Shown here piece by piece: positions 52,859 through 62,095 of a stretch of DNA of 64,000 nt. The stretch covers positions 20,693-84,692 of the forward strand of contig CAMVIM010000014.1 of NCBI GenBank assembly GCA_947167515.1, in the 5' to 3' direction. The notes under the pieces are model-generated. The model was not told the DNA's origin. It ran no database searches and saw nothing but the letters and a program-made list of their open reading frames with translations. Every line of letters begins with the position of its first letter. The first letter of the stretch is position 1. The position numbers and the translations under genes are program-made. The DNA comes from an uncultured Prevotellaceae bacterium (GTDB lineage: Bacteria; Bacteroidota; Bacteroidia; Bacteroidales; Bacteroidaceae).

Positions 52859-55687
52859 TTATTTTTTCTTAGGATTCTTATTCCAGTGATACACCAGATG
52901 GGCCATGACGTAGTGTGGCAGGGAGCGGTACCAGGTTTCGGTGCGGCCCTGGGCGTTCACTATATAGTTCACGTTACTCAGTTGATGCAGCAGATCATAC
53001 CCTTCGATTTGGGCGATAAATCTACCTTTGAAGAATGACTTGGTAATAGTGGCATTCCAAACCAAGTCGTCACTGTTCAACAGATGGTCTTCGTAGCCGC
53101 GTCGGGAATACATCTTCAGATTGGTGGATAGCTTTATTTCCCAAGGCAAGCTGTAGCGACAACTCAGGCCGTAGCTGTAGTTCCATGCGTTCACGTCGTA
53201 TTCGTCATCGCCCTCTCGATACACTTTGTTCCAGGCGATGTTTCCAGTGAGAGCCATGTAGAACTTGCCTTTCTGATACTCCACGTTCAGGTCCTGTTCC
53301 GTGAGGCAGTTGTTCACCTTGCTTAGTATGCTTTCACTGTGACCTTCCAACATCGCAAGGTCTGCATTCCGGAAGTAGCTGAAGCGGGTGGTAGAGTTGA
53401 CGAACAGACTTTTTCGCCTGTCTATCGCCTTCCTGACATTAAGCTGGGTCTGACTGTTCCAATTGCCATTGACGTTTTCGGGTTTATACGTATAGATACC
53501 CGTCCCGGCATCGTAGGCAAAACTTTCGGCTATCAGCCGGTCCATGACGTTTACGCTTTGCATGAAGGATATGTTTTGCGAATAGTCGTTCAGGATTCTT
53601 GTTATGCTGAATCTCATGGCATGTTTGTCTGAGGGCTTCAGGTCAGGATTGCCAAGTTCCTTTCTCAGCGGGTCTGACGTGTCGGTATATCCTATTGTCT
53701 GAATGATGTCGGGGACATTGCGCTTCAATGCATAGTCCGCGCTCCATGACCATTTCCCCTTAGTCCTGGAGAATTGCAGGTTAGGCTCTATCAAGACATA
53801 GTTCCTACTTATATTCGCGTCAGTCTCTCCGCGTTGGTAGCATTCCCTTTCATTAAGGTGTGCCACTCTCACCTCCAGCGATACCATCAGTTGCTCCTGG
53901 CCCTGTCCCTGGAGATATGCCACATAGGGTATTGCTTCGTGCTTGTGGACGTAATGACGGCTGGTATAGCTGTTGGCAAAGTCCTTTTGCCGCTTGAAAT
54001 CAGTGACCGAAGGGAGTTCGTCAATATCCCAACTGGCCTTGAAGAGATTGCTCCGCGTGGAATTATAGCTCTGCTGGTAATGATAGCTTGAACCGAAATG
54101 GAGTCCTGACAGCAGATGGAAGCGATAGGCCCCGCCTATGGCATAGCGGTATCTGTGCTCGTCATGCTCGCGGTATTGGTCGCGTCCCTCCTGCCGTGTC
54201 GGTGACTGGTAGAAGTTCAGCCCGTAGAGATTCGTGTTGTCACGGTTGATGCTACCCACAGAGCCGTCAAAATCCAGGGTGTAGTCATCGCCCCACGTTG
54301 TGTATTTTTGCCAGTCCACTTTCTGGCCCAGCCTCCATTCCGTATCGTTTGTTTCCATTTTGTTACTCATGCTGTTGGTCGCTATACTCCTTAAAGCCGA
54401 AGACGTGCTTGCCTGTAGCAGTGAGTCCAGGATGCTGGTCGTAGTGCCAAATGATGATGGCGATGCTGCAAACTGGGCCGAGCGTCGCATGGCCGTCCCG
54501 TCGTTTTTGTGGTGGCTCCATTCAGAATTAAGGGTCAATGCTCCAACCTGAAACCTATTTCGTAAGTCTATCTGTTTGTTGCGTCCTATCGAGAAGTCAT
54601 GCTTCCTGTCAAACGCTGTGCCTGAGGCAAGATAGCTTTCCGTGGAACTGCGCATTTCGTCTTCGCTTTTATCCCATCTGATAGTTCCCTCGGCATGCTC
54701 GCTGAACCTGCCGTCCTTGTCATCCACATTCACGTCCACGCCAAGCCGTTTGGTGGTAAGCTCACCTGTCTGAGTGGAAGCCGTCCAGTCGCCATCATTG
54801 CTTGGTTTGTTAGTCTGGTTTACATTGTTTGCATTGCCAAAAATGCACAAGCGGGAGTTATTGGTGAAACGGAGATTGAAGGTGCGAGCCAGCCAGCGGT
54901 CGCTCGTTCCGCCGGAAAGCTCCGTATTGCCAACCATACCTGTCTGATAGTCTCGTTTCAGCGTCACATCCATCACATAGTCTTTATGTAGCGTGCTGGC
55001 ATGTTTTTCTGTATCCTCTTTCTCGTAGAATTGCAGTTTCTGAACTATATAATAGGGCAGGTTGTCGAGCATGACGCTGTTGTCGCCTCTGAAGAATTCC
55101 TTTCCGTTGAGCAACAGGTAGTCCACCCGCCTGCCGTTCATCAGAATTTCCCCGTTCGGTTTCAGTTCGCAGCCGGGAATGCTGCCAACGAGTCCGCTGA
55201 GCATGGAGCCTTCTGGAATGTTGAAAGCATTAGCATTCACCTCTATGGTATCCCCCTTATAGGCTATCTTCACTATTGAGGCCGTAACAACAACCTCGTC
55301 GAGAACGAACCGCCTTTTCATCAGCAGGGTGGAAAGTTCCAAATACCTATTACGATGCAGATTCTTCATCTCTACCTTCATCTCTCCTGTTTCGTAGTCA
55401 GGATGTTCCACTCTTACAACGTATTTGCGTGGAGTCCGTTCCAAATCCCTCTGCCAATAGCCATTACTCCCTCCTGTTCTCATAGTGTCAATGACTGTGA
55501 GTGTTTCATCCATTAGGGTTACCTTGGCGTTTGGGATTCCAACTTTTGTAAAACTATCCTTCACATACTGATATACAGAGATGGTCTTCACCGTCTGAGC
55601 ATCAACAAATGTGGCTTTGAAGCCGAATAGCATAAAGACAATCCAGGCAAAACGTGACATAGAGGTCGGATTATTAAAGCTGTTCAT
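52859..55687 (-). CDS. Large outer-membrane beta-barrel protein
   Basis: 942 residues (an ATG at 55660 gives 933). Signal peptide (to ...FVDAQ), a carboxypeptidase-regulatory-like domain (about 35-120), plug-like GSIPGCELKPNGEILMNGRRVDYLLLNG, and a barrel ending in VYHWNKNPKKK. Its C-terminus is closely similar to that of the gene cut at the right window edge (GHDLLHQLSN, QGRTETWYR). It is placed between peptide 2 and the PCAT. Confidence 0.85.
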   Translation of the reverse strand: MNSFNNPTSMSRFAWIVFMLFGFKATFVDAQTVKTISVYQYVKDSFTKVGIPNAKVTLMDETLTVIDTMRTGGSNGYWQRDLERTPRKYVVRVEHPDYETGEMKVEMKNLHRNRYLELSTLLMKRRFVLDEVVVTASIVKIAYKGDTIEVNANAFNIPEGSMLSGLVGSIPGCELKPNGEILMNGRRVDYLLLNGKEFFRGDNSVMLDNLPYYIVQKLQFYEKEDTEKHASTLHKDYVMDVTLKRDYQTGMVGNTELSGGTSDRWLARTFNLRFTNNSRLCIFGNANNVNQTNKPSNDGDWTASTQTGELTTKRLGVDVNVDDKDGRFSEHAEGTIRWDKSEDEMRSSTESYLASGTAFDRKHDFSIGRNKQIDLRNRFQVGALTLNSEWSHHKNDGTAMRRSAQFAASPSSFGTTTSILDSLLQASTSSALRSIATNSMSNKMETNDTEWRLGQKVDWQKYTTWGDDYTLDFDGSVGSINRDNTNLYGLNFYQSPTRQEGRDQYREHDEHRYRYAIGGAYRFHLLSGLHFGSSYHYQQSYNSTRSNLFKASWDIDELPSVTDFKRQKDFANSYTSRHYVHKHEAIPYVAYLQGQGQEQLMVSLEVRVAHLNERECYQRGETDANISRNYVLIEPNLQFSRTKGKWSWSADYALKRNVPDIIQTIGYTDTSDPLRKELGNPDLKPSDKHAMRFSITRILNDYSQNISFMQSVNVMDRLIAESFAYDAGTGIYTYKPENVNGNWNSQTQLNVRKAIDRRKSLFVNSTTRFSYFRNADLAMLEGHSESILSKVNNCLTEQDLNVEYQKGKFYMALTGNIAWNKVYREGDDEYDVNAWNYSYGLSCRYSLPWEIKLSTNLKMYSRRGYEDHLLNSDDLVWNATITKSFFKGRFIAQIEGYDLLHQLSNVNYIVNAQGRTETWYRSLPHYVMAHLVYHWNKNPKKK

Positions 55688-55701
55688 TTATATGAATTGA
55701 A

Positions 55702-55729
55702 GAGGGTGTGTCAAAATAGGCACATCCTC
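55702..55729 (-). terminator. Hairpin after peptide gene 2
   Basis: GAGGGTGTG (55702-55710) pairs with CACATCCTC (55721-55729), one wobble. It is a near copy of the terminator stem at 8824-8848. It lies 23 bp past the peptide 2 stop and 15 bp before the barrel gene. Confidence 0.7.
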
Positions 55730-55751
55730 ATTCTTCTTTGAGACCTGTGAA

Positions 55752-55976
55752 TTATGCGTAGTCTCCACTGGAACTTTTGCATATACAGGTAGAAAGATTA
55801 GAACTCCAACCACAGTATGGTCTTCCTAGATCAGTGCAATATCCACTACAAGTTTTTTTGTTTCTGTCATCAGTACTACAGAAATGTGAGTTGTTACGCC
55901 CGCAAATAGCCTCCATCTCTGCGTTTCCTAGAGTTTTTACACCATTATGGGTAACAAATCTCTTCAATTTAAACAT
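55752..55976 (-). CDS. Double-glycine-type leader peptide 2 (6 Cys)
   Basis: 74 residues. The leader (MFKLKRFVTH ... EMEAICG) ends in Cys-Gly rather than Gly-Gly, so the expected cut after residue 26 is a little unusual. The core has Cys at 33, 43, 47, 55, 64 and 66: C-x9-CSGxC-x7-C-x8-CxC, the same order as in peptide 3. An even number suggests three disulfides. Followed by a hairpin and then the barrel gene. Confidence 0.75.
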   Translation of the reverse strand: MFKLKRFVTHNGVKTLGNAEMEAICGRNNSHFCSTDDRNKKTCSGYCTDLGRPYCGWSSNLSTCICKSSSGDYA

Positions 55977-56079
55977 AATTTATTGTATTTAAATGGGTTG
56001 TAATTTATATCCAAGCATGCACAATCACGATATGTTATGTGACAGGTGAGGCCGTGAAATAAGATTGGTCTTCTCATAA

Positions 56080-56913
56080 TTAAAATTCTAAAGGTTGATA
56101 CACATGTGCTTTTGTCAGCAGCGGATGACCGCCATTGGCAAGCACAAGTTGCTGGCCGTTGTGGTTGAAGACGTTCATGTCCGTGATGCTGCCCATGAGA
56201 TCTGGCACATAATATGTGGGATTCTTGGCATATTCGCGGTTGCCATAAATCTCGTTCTTGTACTTCAACAGCTTGGCGTACTTCATCCTATGCACTTCGG
56301 GGGTTTGCTCTGGCGCAGTGATGGGTGATGCCTCCATTCGCAGTTTCGCAAGACAGAACGTGTGCACTTCACTTTCTGCCTTGACTATCAGCCCTGGCAG
56401 ACTACGCAACCGCCACGGCCCAGCTGACGATGGAATCTCCTCGGTGTACCATACATGCCACTCCAAGCCTCGGAATGTTGCCATAGCCTGTTGGCAGAGG
56501 TAGCCGCTCACGGTCAGCGTATCGTCAGTGAGCGTCCATGTGATGTCGGGTGTCGGCTCATAGCCCTCATACTCATGCGGGAAGATGAATTCGCGCATGG
56601 TGGTCTGTCCTGTGGGTAAGCCTATCCACACCGTCGGCATGTGCATCAGAGCCTCTTGGAATCCTGCTGCCACATCGGGTTTTGATTCGTCGTCATATAC
56701 AGGATAGGCCGAGTACGGCATCGACTTCGTCACCGTCCGTCCCACCTGCACTACGACCTGCATCCTGTCCGTGACGGATGCCGCCTCGTCGTTCAGCGTT
56801 CTGCACTCATAGTCGTACACAGCCACGAACTGTGCCGTGTCAACTGTCTCTACTTGTGCCTGTGCTGCTATCGTCAGCAGGAAGGCCATCATTGTTACTA
56901 AAATCTTTTTCAT
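56080..56913 (-). CDS. GLPGLI family secreted protein 2
   Basis: 277 residues with a signal peptide (...LLTIAAQAQ). The motif appears as RSLPGLIVKAE, preceded by SSAGPWR. About 40-50% like GLPGLI-1 by eye over its length, and equally followed by VYQPLEF at the end. It lies downstream of peptide 3. Function unknown. Confidence 0.9.
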   Translation of the reverse strand: MKKILVTMMAFLLTIAAQAQVETVDTAQFVAVYDYECRTLNDEAASVTDRMQVVVQVGRTVTKSMPYSAYPVYDDESKPDVAAGFQEALMHMPTVWIGLPTGQTTMREFIFPHEYEGYEPTPDITWTLTDDTLTVSGYLCQQAMATFRGLEWHVWYTEEIPSSAGPWRLRSLPGLIVKAESEVHTFCLAKLRMEASPITAPEQTPEVHRMKYAKLLKYKNEIYGNREYAKNPTYYVPDLMGSITDMNVFNHNGQQLVLANGGHPLLTKAHVYQPLEF

Positions 56914-57006
56914 TACGATTGTCCTTTCATCTTTAGCTTTACATTAAACAATTTCGGAACCAAAACAACTTGCTCACTACAAAAAACTCACCTTAAGTTG
57001 CGCTAA

Positions 57007-57041
57007 GTTGCGCTACCCCTTTTATAAAAGAGTAGCGCAAC
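57007..57041 (-). terminator. Hairpin after peptide gene 3
   Basis: GTTGCGCTAC (57007-57016) pairs with GTAGCGCAAC (57032-57041); between them CTTTTATAAAAG forms an inner stem. It begins 4 bp past the peptide 3 stop, the third such hairpin in the cluster. Confidence 0.8.
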
Positions 57042-57045
57042 ATAA

Positions 57046-57270
57046 TCACAGTTTCGGGATGCTGCAATAGCAACCTGTCAATGTCGCCACAGTCCCATAG
57101 ACACAAGAACCACTGTAACCTGCATAACTACAAGTTCCAGAACAAGACTTTGACGAAGAATTGAATTTGCAAGTAGTATCATTTCCAACACCACCAACAA
57201 TCTCAATCATGGCCTCATTGCAAAGTGATTCGCAAGAGGAGGACAAACAAAAGCGCTTCAACTTTCTCAT
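57046..57270 (-). CDS. Double-glycine-leader peptide 3 (6 Cys)
   Basis: 74 residues. Leader MRKLKRFCLS ... AMIEIVGG ends in Gly-Gly at residue 27. The core has Cys at 34, 43, 47, 56, 67 and 69: C-x8-CSGxC-x8-C-x10-CxC, nearly the same spacing as peptide 2. The leader also has Cys 8, 13 and 17. A paired-cysteine, defensin-like peptide by pattern only; no sequence homologue is known to me. Confidence 0.75.
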   Translation of the reverse strand: MRKLKRFCLSSSCESLCNEAMIEIVGGVGNDTTCKFNSSSKSCSGTCSYAGYSGSCVYGTVATLTGCYCSIPKL

Positions 57271-57320
57271 TATTGTCAGTTTTAGGAGTTAGTGATTAAC
57301 ACTGTCTCTTCTGCAGATAG

Positions 57321-58925
57321 CTATTCTGCTCCCAATGGCGTAGTGCTTCGGCCATTGATATCTTGCAAGATATTTTCTTCTTTTATTGTGTTGACAATCA
57401 TCGCCAAATCTTCTATCTCATATTCATCTGGAAGCTTATAGCCATTTACCAAAATAGTTGGAGTTTCAATTAGAGAGGTTCTAGTACGCCATTTTCTATG
57501 CATTTCCATCTCTCTCTCTATTATCACCGTATGTATGTGTGCAGCATTTTTGGAGACAATATTCTTATGATTAAACTTATCTTTTGAATACCAATCGGCA
57601 AATTTGCTTAGTGCTTCATCTTGTCCATACTCGAAATAGCAAAAAATAAGATATCTACTACTATCCTCCAAATTCTCATGAAAAGACGAGAAAATGTATT
57701 GTATACATATTTCGCCTCCACTTAGCCGTAATAATTTTTCTACATGCTTATGCATCCGTGCACAAGGATTGCAATGTGGGTTACTTAATATCGTTACACG
57801 CATCTTTGCTTTTGCATTGCCGAATATAATTGAAGAGTCTTCAAGTGATGTCTCATAATATACTCCATTTTCAATCAGTGCGTTAAAAACCTTGTTGTTC
57901 GCCTTCAAAGCCCTATACTTCTGAACGGCTCGAATTCGTCCTTTTTCCGCTGCATAGCCTATAGCGTAGTGATGAACTGCCATAATACAGATGCCATACA
58001 CTATGCAAGAAAGCAGACTACTAAAGACATTAAAAGAGAGCGGTACAGAAATGCATGAAATGATTGCAATTATACCAATTAACCAGATAACAATTTGAGA
58101 TATTACACACAGCACGCACCAACTTTTGGCTATGCGCCACTGGTAGTAGATACTCCATACACCATAGAACATAGCTATCCAGTTTATAATTGATACCGTT
58201 CCAACAGACTCAGGGTAAAGCGTTATTAGTAAGATACTGGCTGTGAAATATCCCATGCCGACTTCACTCCAGCTTATACCGAAAATTTTTGCTTTGGGGC
58301 CATCAAGAATGCTATTGCAATCAGCATGGTTAAACAAGTTGCAAACCCTGTCGCCATAGCGACTTTCTCCCATCAGTTGCTTTTGCATGAGCATGGCGCA
58401 GACAAATATGCCAACTATGTTCAGTATTAATCCTATGATAGAAAATAGTTCCATTTCTTGAATATGCGCTACCATACCTATAATTGACGATAGGATTAGC
58501 ATGATAGGGATGGAATAGACCTTAGCATTTGCAAGAATTTCCTCCTTACGGTGATTATAGTATTCAGGCTCATCGGTCTCGATCGTTTCTTCCACCACAA
58601 GTGCGTTACCAGTCCATGTTTGCTTGAAAGCATCGTGTGAAATAGTTATCCTCTTGGCATTCTGCAAAAATGTAATTGTATCCGCTCCACAGTCTAACCC
58701 TATGACGAAATCGCCATAAGTATGCAGAATGCATGGATAATTTAGACTTAAAAGGTCCTTACTATCAATACGTACGCCGAGTGTCTTTACTCCATACACG
58801 TCCAGCATCTTTTTAAGACCATACATATTGTATTTGTGAGGATGTTCATTGTAGAGTTTGTCTGCAAATGATTTAGTATAAGGAACCTCTATCTCGTCAA
58901 GAAAATATTCAAGTATATTTTTCAT
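57321..58925 (-). CDS. VKOR-thioredoxin membrane protein with degenerate C39-like domain
   Basis: 534 residues. Residues 1-115 look like a C39-type fold but lack the catalytic Cys and His (the GDFVIGLD stretch fits the His strand). Four or more membrane helices follow; the VKOR part has C195/C203 (CNLFNHADC) and the active C270-V-L-C273. The C-terminal thioredoxin fold has C385-N-P-C388. It would oxidise cysteines in exported peptides. Placed just upstream of peptide 3. Confidence 0.85.
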   Translation of the reverse strand: MKNILEYFLDEIEVPYTKSFADKLYNEHPHKYNMYGLKKMLDVYGVKTLGVRIDSKDLLSLNYPCILHTYGDFVIGLDCGADTITFLQNAKRITISHDAFKQTWTGNALVVEETIETDEPEYYNHRKEEILANAKVYSIPIMLILSSIIGMVAHIQEMELFSIIGLILNIVGIFVCAMLMQKQLMGESRYGDRVCNLFNHADCNSILDGPKAKIFGISWSEVGMGYFTASILLITLYPESVGTVSIINWIAMFYGVWSIYYQWRIAKSWCVLCVISQIVIWLIGIIAIISCISVPLSFNVFSSLLSCIVYGICIMAVHHYAIGYAAEKGRIRAVQKYRALKANNKVFNALIENGVYYETSLEDSSIIFGNAKAKMRVTILSNPHCNPCARMHKHVEKLLRLSGGEICIQYIFSSFHENLEDSSRYLIFCYFEYGQDEALSKFADWYSKDKFNHKNIVSKNAAHIHTVIIEREMEMHRKWRTRTSLIETPTILVNGYKLPDEYEIEDLAMIVNTIKEENILQDINGRSTTPLGAE

Positions 58926-58941
58926 TTTTACTCTTTATTTA

Positions 58942-59652
58942 TCAGTCGTAGTATCCCAATTTAGTATCCAAAGCCTTAACGCACACCGCATTCATATTGC
59001 ATACGATATAACAACTGATAAGTCTTTCTGCAAGGAAGGACATTGCTCGGCACTGATATTCTTTGTTGTCATATCGGAAATCCTTCTCTGCTTTTGCCCA
59101 ATATCTGTCTGCATCCATGTTAAGGCAGTGCTTATGGTCAAACTCAAATAGTATCGGAAAGAAAAACTCGCAGAGAGATTCGAAATCATCATAGTGCATG
59201 ATATAACTGCAGAATGGTATGAAGGTCTTGCTATTGAGCATATACTCTGAGTATATGTTACCCTCACCATATTTCTCATTAAGAATGTCAATTATGTCGT
59301 AAAAGTCGTTGTAGTTGTGGGCATCCTTATAATGATGAAATACTGTGAAAGGAAAATTTACCATCTCCATGACTTGACATTCTTCATGTTCTATTTCCAT
59401 GAAATGAGTGAAACGTCGACGATAATGACAAAACCCAACATATTTACTTCTTTTCATGTTTTTCCACACCCAATACATCGTTGTCATCTCAGAATAGAAT
59501 TTGTTGAGGTGATTGATGTTCTCCCCCTCAACTTCTGTATTATTGCCTTTGAACAGGCGGATAGTATCATCCTCTTTCAGATTGTACTGCTCAATCTGTG
59601 CATCATCATGATACGTGAGCCATATAGTCATTTCTTTTTCTACTATTTCCAT
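58942..59652 (-). CDS. DUF4422 glycan-synthesis protein
   Basis: 236 residues. LNKFYSEMTTMYWVWKN followed by KYVGFCHYRRRF is the DUF4422 signature, a group found in capsule and glycan loci and thought to transfer sugars. No membrane helix. Overlaps the next glycosyltransferase gene by 10 bp. Confidence 0.85.
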   Translation of the reverse strand: MEIVEKEMTIWLTYHDDAQIEQYNLKEDDTIRLFKGNNTEVEGENINHLNKFYSEMTTMYWVWKNMKRSKYVGFCHYRRRFTHFMEIEHEECQVMEMVNFPFTVFHHYKDAHNYNDFYDIIDILNEKYGEGNIYSEYMLNSKTFIPFCSYIMHYDDFESLCEFFFPILFEFDHKHCLNMDADRYWAKAEKDFRYDNKEYQCRAMSFLAERLISCYIVCNMNAVCVKALDTKLGYYD

Positions 59653-60467
59653 GATTTTCCTGTTATATAGTTCTGTAGATCTTCTTTTTCCATATTACAT
59701 ACCTTGACAAGTTCTCTTCGCATTCTGATAGCATCTTCTTCTGAGTAGAAATTTGAGTTTTTACCACGTGAATGATTAAGATGATATGCTTGGCCTTCTT
59801 CGGTCCATTTCACACTATGTTCAAGAATGCTCACCCTACGCAGCCGTTCTGCATCCTCTGGCCCCCAACCCGTGAAATGTTCGTTCTCACCTCCGCACTG
59901 TAGGTATCGCTGCCGATGAGCGAGGAACACACCACCACAGAACGGACGTCCAAACACGGACTGTAGCTTTAGACTCTTAAGATTCTCTATATCAAAATTC
60001 CGTCTTGCAGCATTGGATTCAACTTCTGAAAGCATCACATATTCACCATTATATGGATAGGCAATAGTACATCCCTTCAAAATATTATCCACGGCTTCAT
60101 ATACTTGATGATATGCAATAAGAATATCGGCATCCCACACAGCAACAATCTCAGTGTTGGTTTCATTGAGCAACCTGTTGATGTATCTGGTTCGATGAAA
60201 AACGGGGGAAGAATCAGCCACGAATTCATATTCTAAACATCTCATCATTTCCATGCTCATTTCTTTCTTATCTTTAATTGCAGATTGTTTATCTGCCTCC
60301 AACAAGATGACACGACACCCCAAACCACAGACATGGTGTAGTACAGCCTTTAGATTAGCCTCCCTCTCAGCACTTTCAATGCGCACGGGCATGACGATTG
60401 TTAGAAGCTTCGATAAGTCTGGCCTATCGTATGGGGTGTTTTGAATATTTATATCTTGCAATTGCAT
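59643..60467 (-). CDS. GT-A fold galactosyltransferase-like protein
   Basis: 274 residues. The DxD motif is WDADI (near residue 115), and CGGVFLAHRQRYLQCGGENEHF with GWGPEDAE gives the acceptor-side pattern of the beta-galactosyltransferase (GT7-like) C-terminal domain. Cytoplasmic by sequence. Overlaps its neighbours by 10 and 19 bp. Confidence 0.82.
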   Translation of the reverse strand: MQLQDINIQNTPYDRPDLSKLLTIVMPVRIESAEREANLKAVLHHVCGLGCRVILLEADKQSAIKDKKEMSMEMMRCLEYEFVADSSPVFHRTRYINRLLNETNTEIVAVWDADILIAYHQVYEAVDNILKGCTIAYPYNGEYVMLSEVESNAARRNFDIENLKSLKLQSVFGRPFCGGVFLAHRQRYLQCGGENEHFTGWGPEDAERLRRVSILEHSVKWTEEGQAYHLNHSRGKNSNFYSEEDAIRMRRELVKVCNMEKEDLQNYITGKSWK

Positions 60468-62095
60468 ATCCGTAAACTATTATTGATTATTACATCTTCT
60501 GAGGGTAATAGGATGTTTTCATTCTCAGTTCCTGTCTGAAGTCCTTCCAATATGGCTCTCACCTTTGTTCTATAGAATCCTTCGCTATACATATCCATTA
60601 GGGTTACAATCATTTCCTCTGGCAAAGAAGATAAGAGCGCTGCATCACCCAACCAATCAATATAATATATAAGGTATTCCTGTAACATAGTTTGTTGGTA
60701 TTCTTCTTTTGTATTATTTGCCAGACTTTTAATTCTCCACCATAGGTAAACACCTATTCCACTCATACCAAAAAACTCGGTATCTATGTCTGGACGCTGA
60801 TTGATTAACTGCATCATGCGGGAGTCGATGTGCTTGTAATAGTCAGGGGATACCGTATAATTCATTCTGTTAAATGATGACAGAACGACCTGCTGTATTC
60901 CCTTCGTCATGGATGAAATCTTATATCTTTTTTCGTACAGTCTGCACACTGCATCCGATGCCTCACGATATGCGTTTTCGTCAGATAGTAATAAATCCAG
61001 CCTTGAAGCTATCTGCGTAACAAAAGTCCTCTCATTAAAAGAGTCCTCATCAATATGAACTCGCAATTGCGGTGTGGCATCAAGCATCTCCGCAAGTCCT
61101 GTGGAGTCTGTTCCGACAATAGGAATGCTATGACGCATCATCTCAATAGCGGTGTAGCTGCATTGTTCGTGAAACGATGGCATCACACCAATATAGGCAG
61201 ACTTATAAACATCATCCACCTCATCATTCTGCATCTTGCCGAGAAAGGCTACACGTTCCTTTAGTTTTCTACCTTGCACCAAGTAAGGCTGAAAATCTCC
61301 GTCTCCTACTATCACAAGGTGAGTATCTGGGTGTTTATTGGCAATTTCTTCAAATGCATTCATCAAGTATTTAAGACCTTTAATCTCGTCCAATCGTCCA
61401 ACGTACAGAATGATGCGTTGTACGTCCTTCTGACACTTTTTACTATTATGAGAGGAAGTCCTACAGCAAACACAATTACCCATGCCATTGAATACAAGGT
61501 GAGCCTTGTCTTCAGACACCTCATAATCGTTTATAAGAATTGCCTTTGTTCGTTTCGAAAGTACTAACACCTCGTCAGCAAGATGGAGAAAAGTCTTTTC
61601 GTCAGCAAAGCTTGATACAACACGTCGTTCCGTGTCATCTTTCGCCTCATGCCCTTTGGCAATAATTTTTCTCATTCTCACAACATTGCCTTTTAGTTCA
61701 AAACACCAGTTAAGGTAGTGAACCGTCAAAATAATTCTGCTGTGCGGGTATTGTCCTTTGAGCAATGATGCTAACGGACGGTGCTGGAAATAGTTGAACT
61801 GAAATACTATTCTGTCACTTTCTTCAACTTCAATATTTCTTGCAATGAAATAAAAGATGCTACGGCAGTAAACTTCGCTTTCAATACCTGATGACAATGC
61901 AGGAATTCGGTAATGATACATGCCCCTCTCATCTTCTGTGATAGTAAATTCTTTAGTGTCGGCGTACATCTCTACAAAAGACACTTTAAAGCCAGACAAA
62001 ACTGCTAATCCGTCAGACAATTGTTTGACGTATGTGCCAATCCCATAGTTGGCCGCACGGCTTGCATTGTTAAATATAAATACCTGTGTTATCAT
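60449..62095 (-). CDS. GT4-type glycosyltransferase (TIGR04157-like)
   Basis: 548 residues. MITQVFIFNNASRAANYGIGTYVKQL is the start known from TIGR04157-type glycosyltransferases that often sit beside GG-Bacteroidales peptide systems. The GT-B donor part has ILYVGRLDEIKGLKYLM and the E-x7-E-like AIEMMRHSIPIVGTD. A ~130-residue C-terminal tail follows. Overlaps the LanC-like gene by 4 bp. Confidence 0.85.
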   Translation of the reverse strand: MITQVFIFNNASRAANYGIGTYVKQLSDGLAVLSGFKVSFVEMYADTKEFTITEDERGMYHYRIPALSSGIESEVYCRSIFYFIARNIEVEESDRIVFQFNYFQHRPLASLLKGQYPHSRIILTVHYLNWCFELKGNVVRMRKIIAKGHEAKDDTERRVVSSFADEKTFLHLADEVLVLSKRTKAILINDYEVSEDKAHLVFNGMGNCVCCRTSSHNSKKCQKDVQRIILYVGRLDEIKGLKYLMNAFEEIANKHPDTHLVIVGDGDFQPYLVQGRKLKERVAFLGKMQNDEVDDVYKSAYIGVMPSFHEQCSYTAIEMMRHSIPIVGTDSTGLAEMLDATPQLRVHIDEDSFNERTFVTQIASRLDLLLSDENAYREASDAVCRLYEKRYKISSMTKGIQQVVLSSFNRMNYTVSPDYYKHIDSRMMQLINQRPDIDTEFFGMSGIGVYLWWRIKSLANNTKEEYQQTMLQEYLIYYIDWLGDAALLSSLPEEMIVTLMDMYSEGFYRTKVRAILEGLQTGTENENILLPSEDVIINNSLRICNCKI

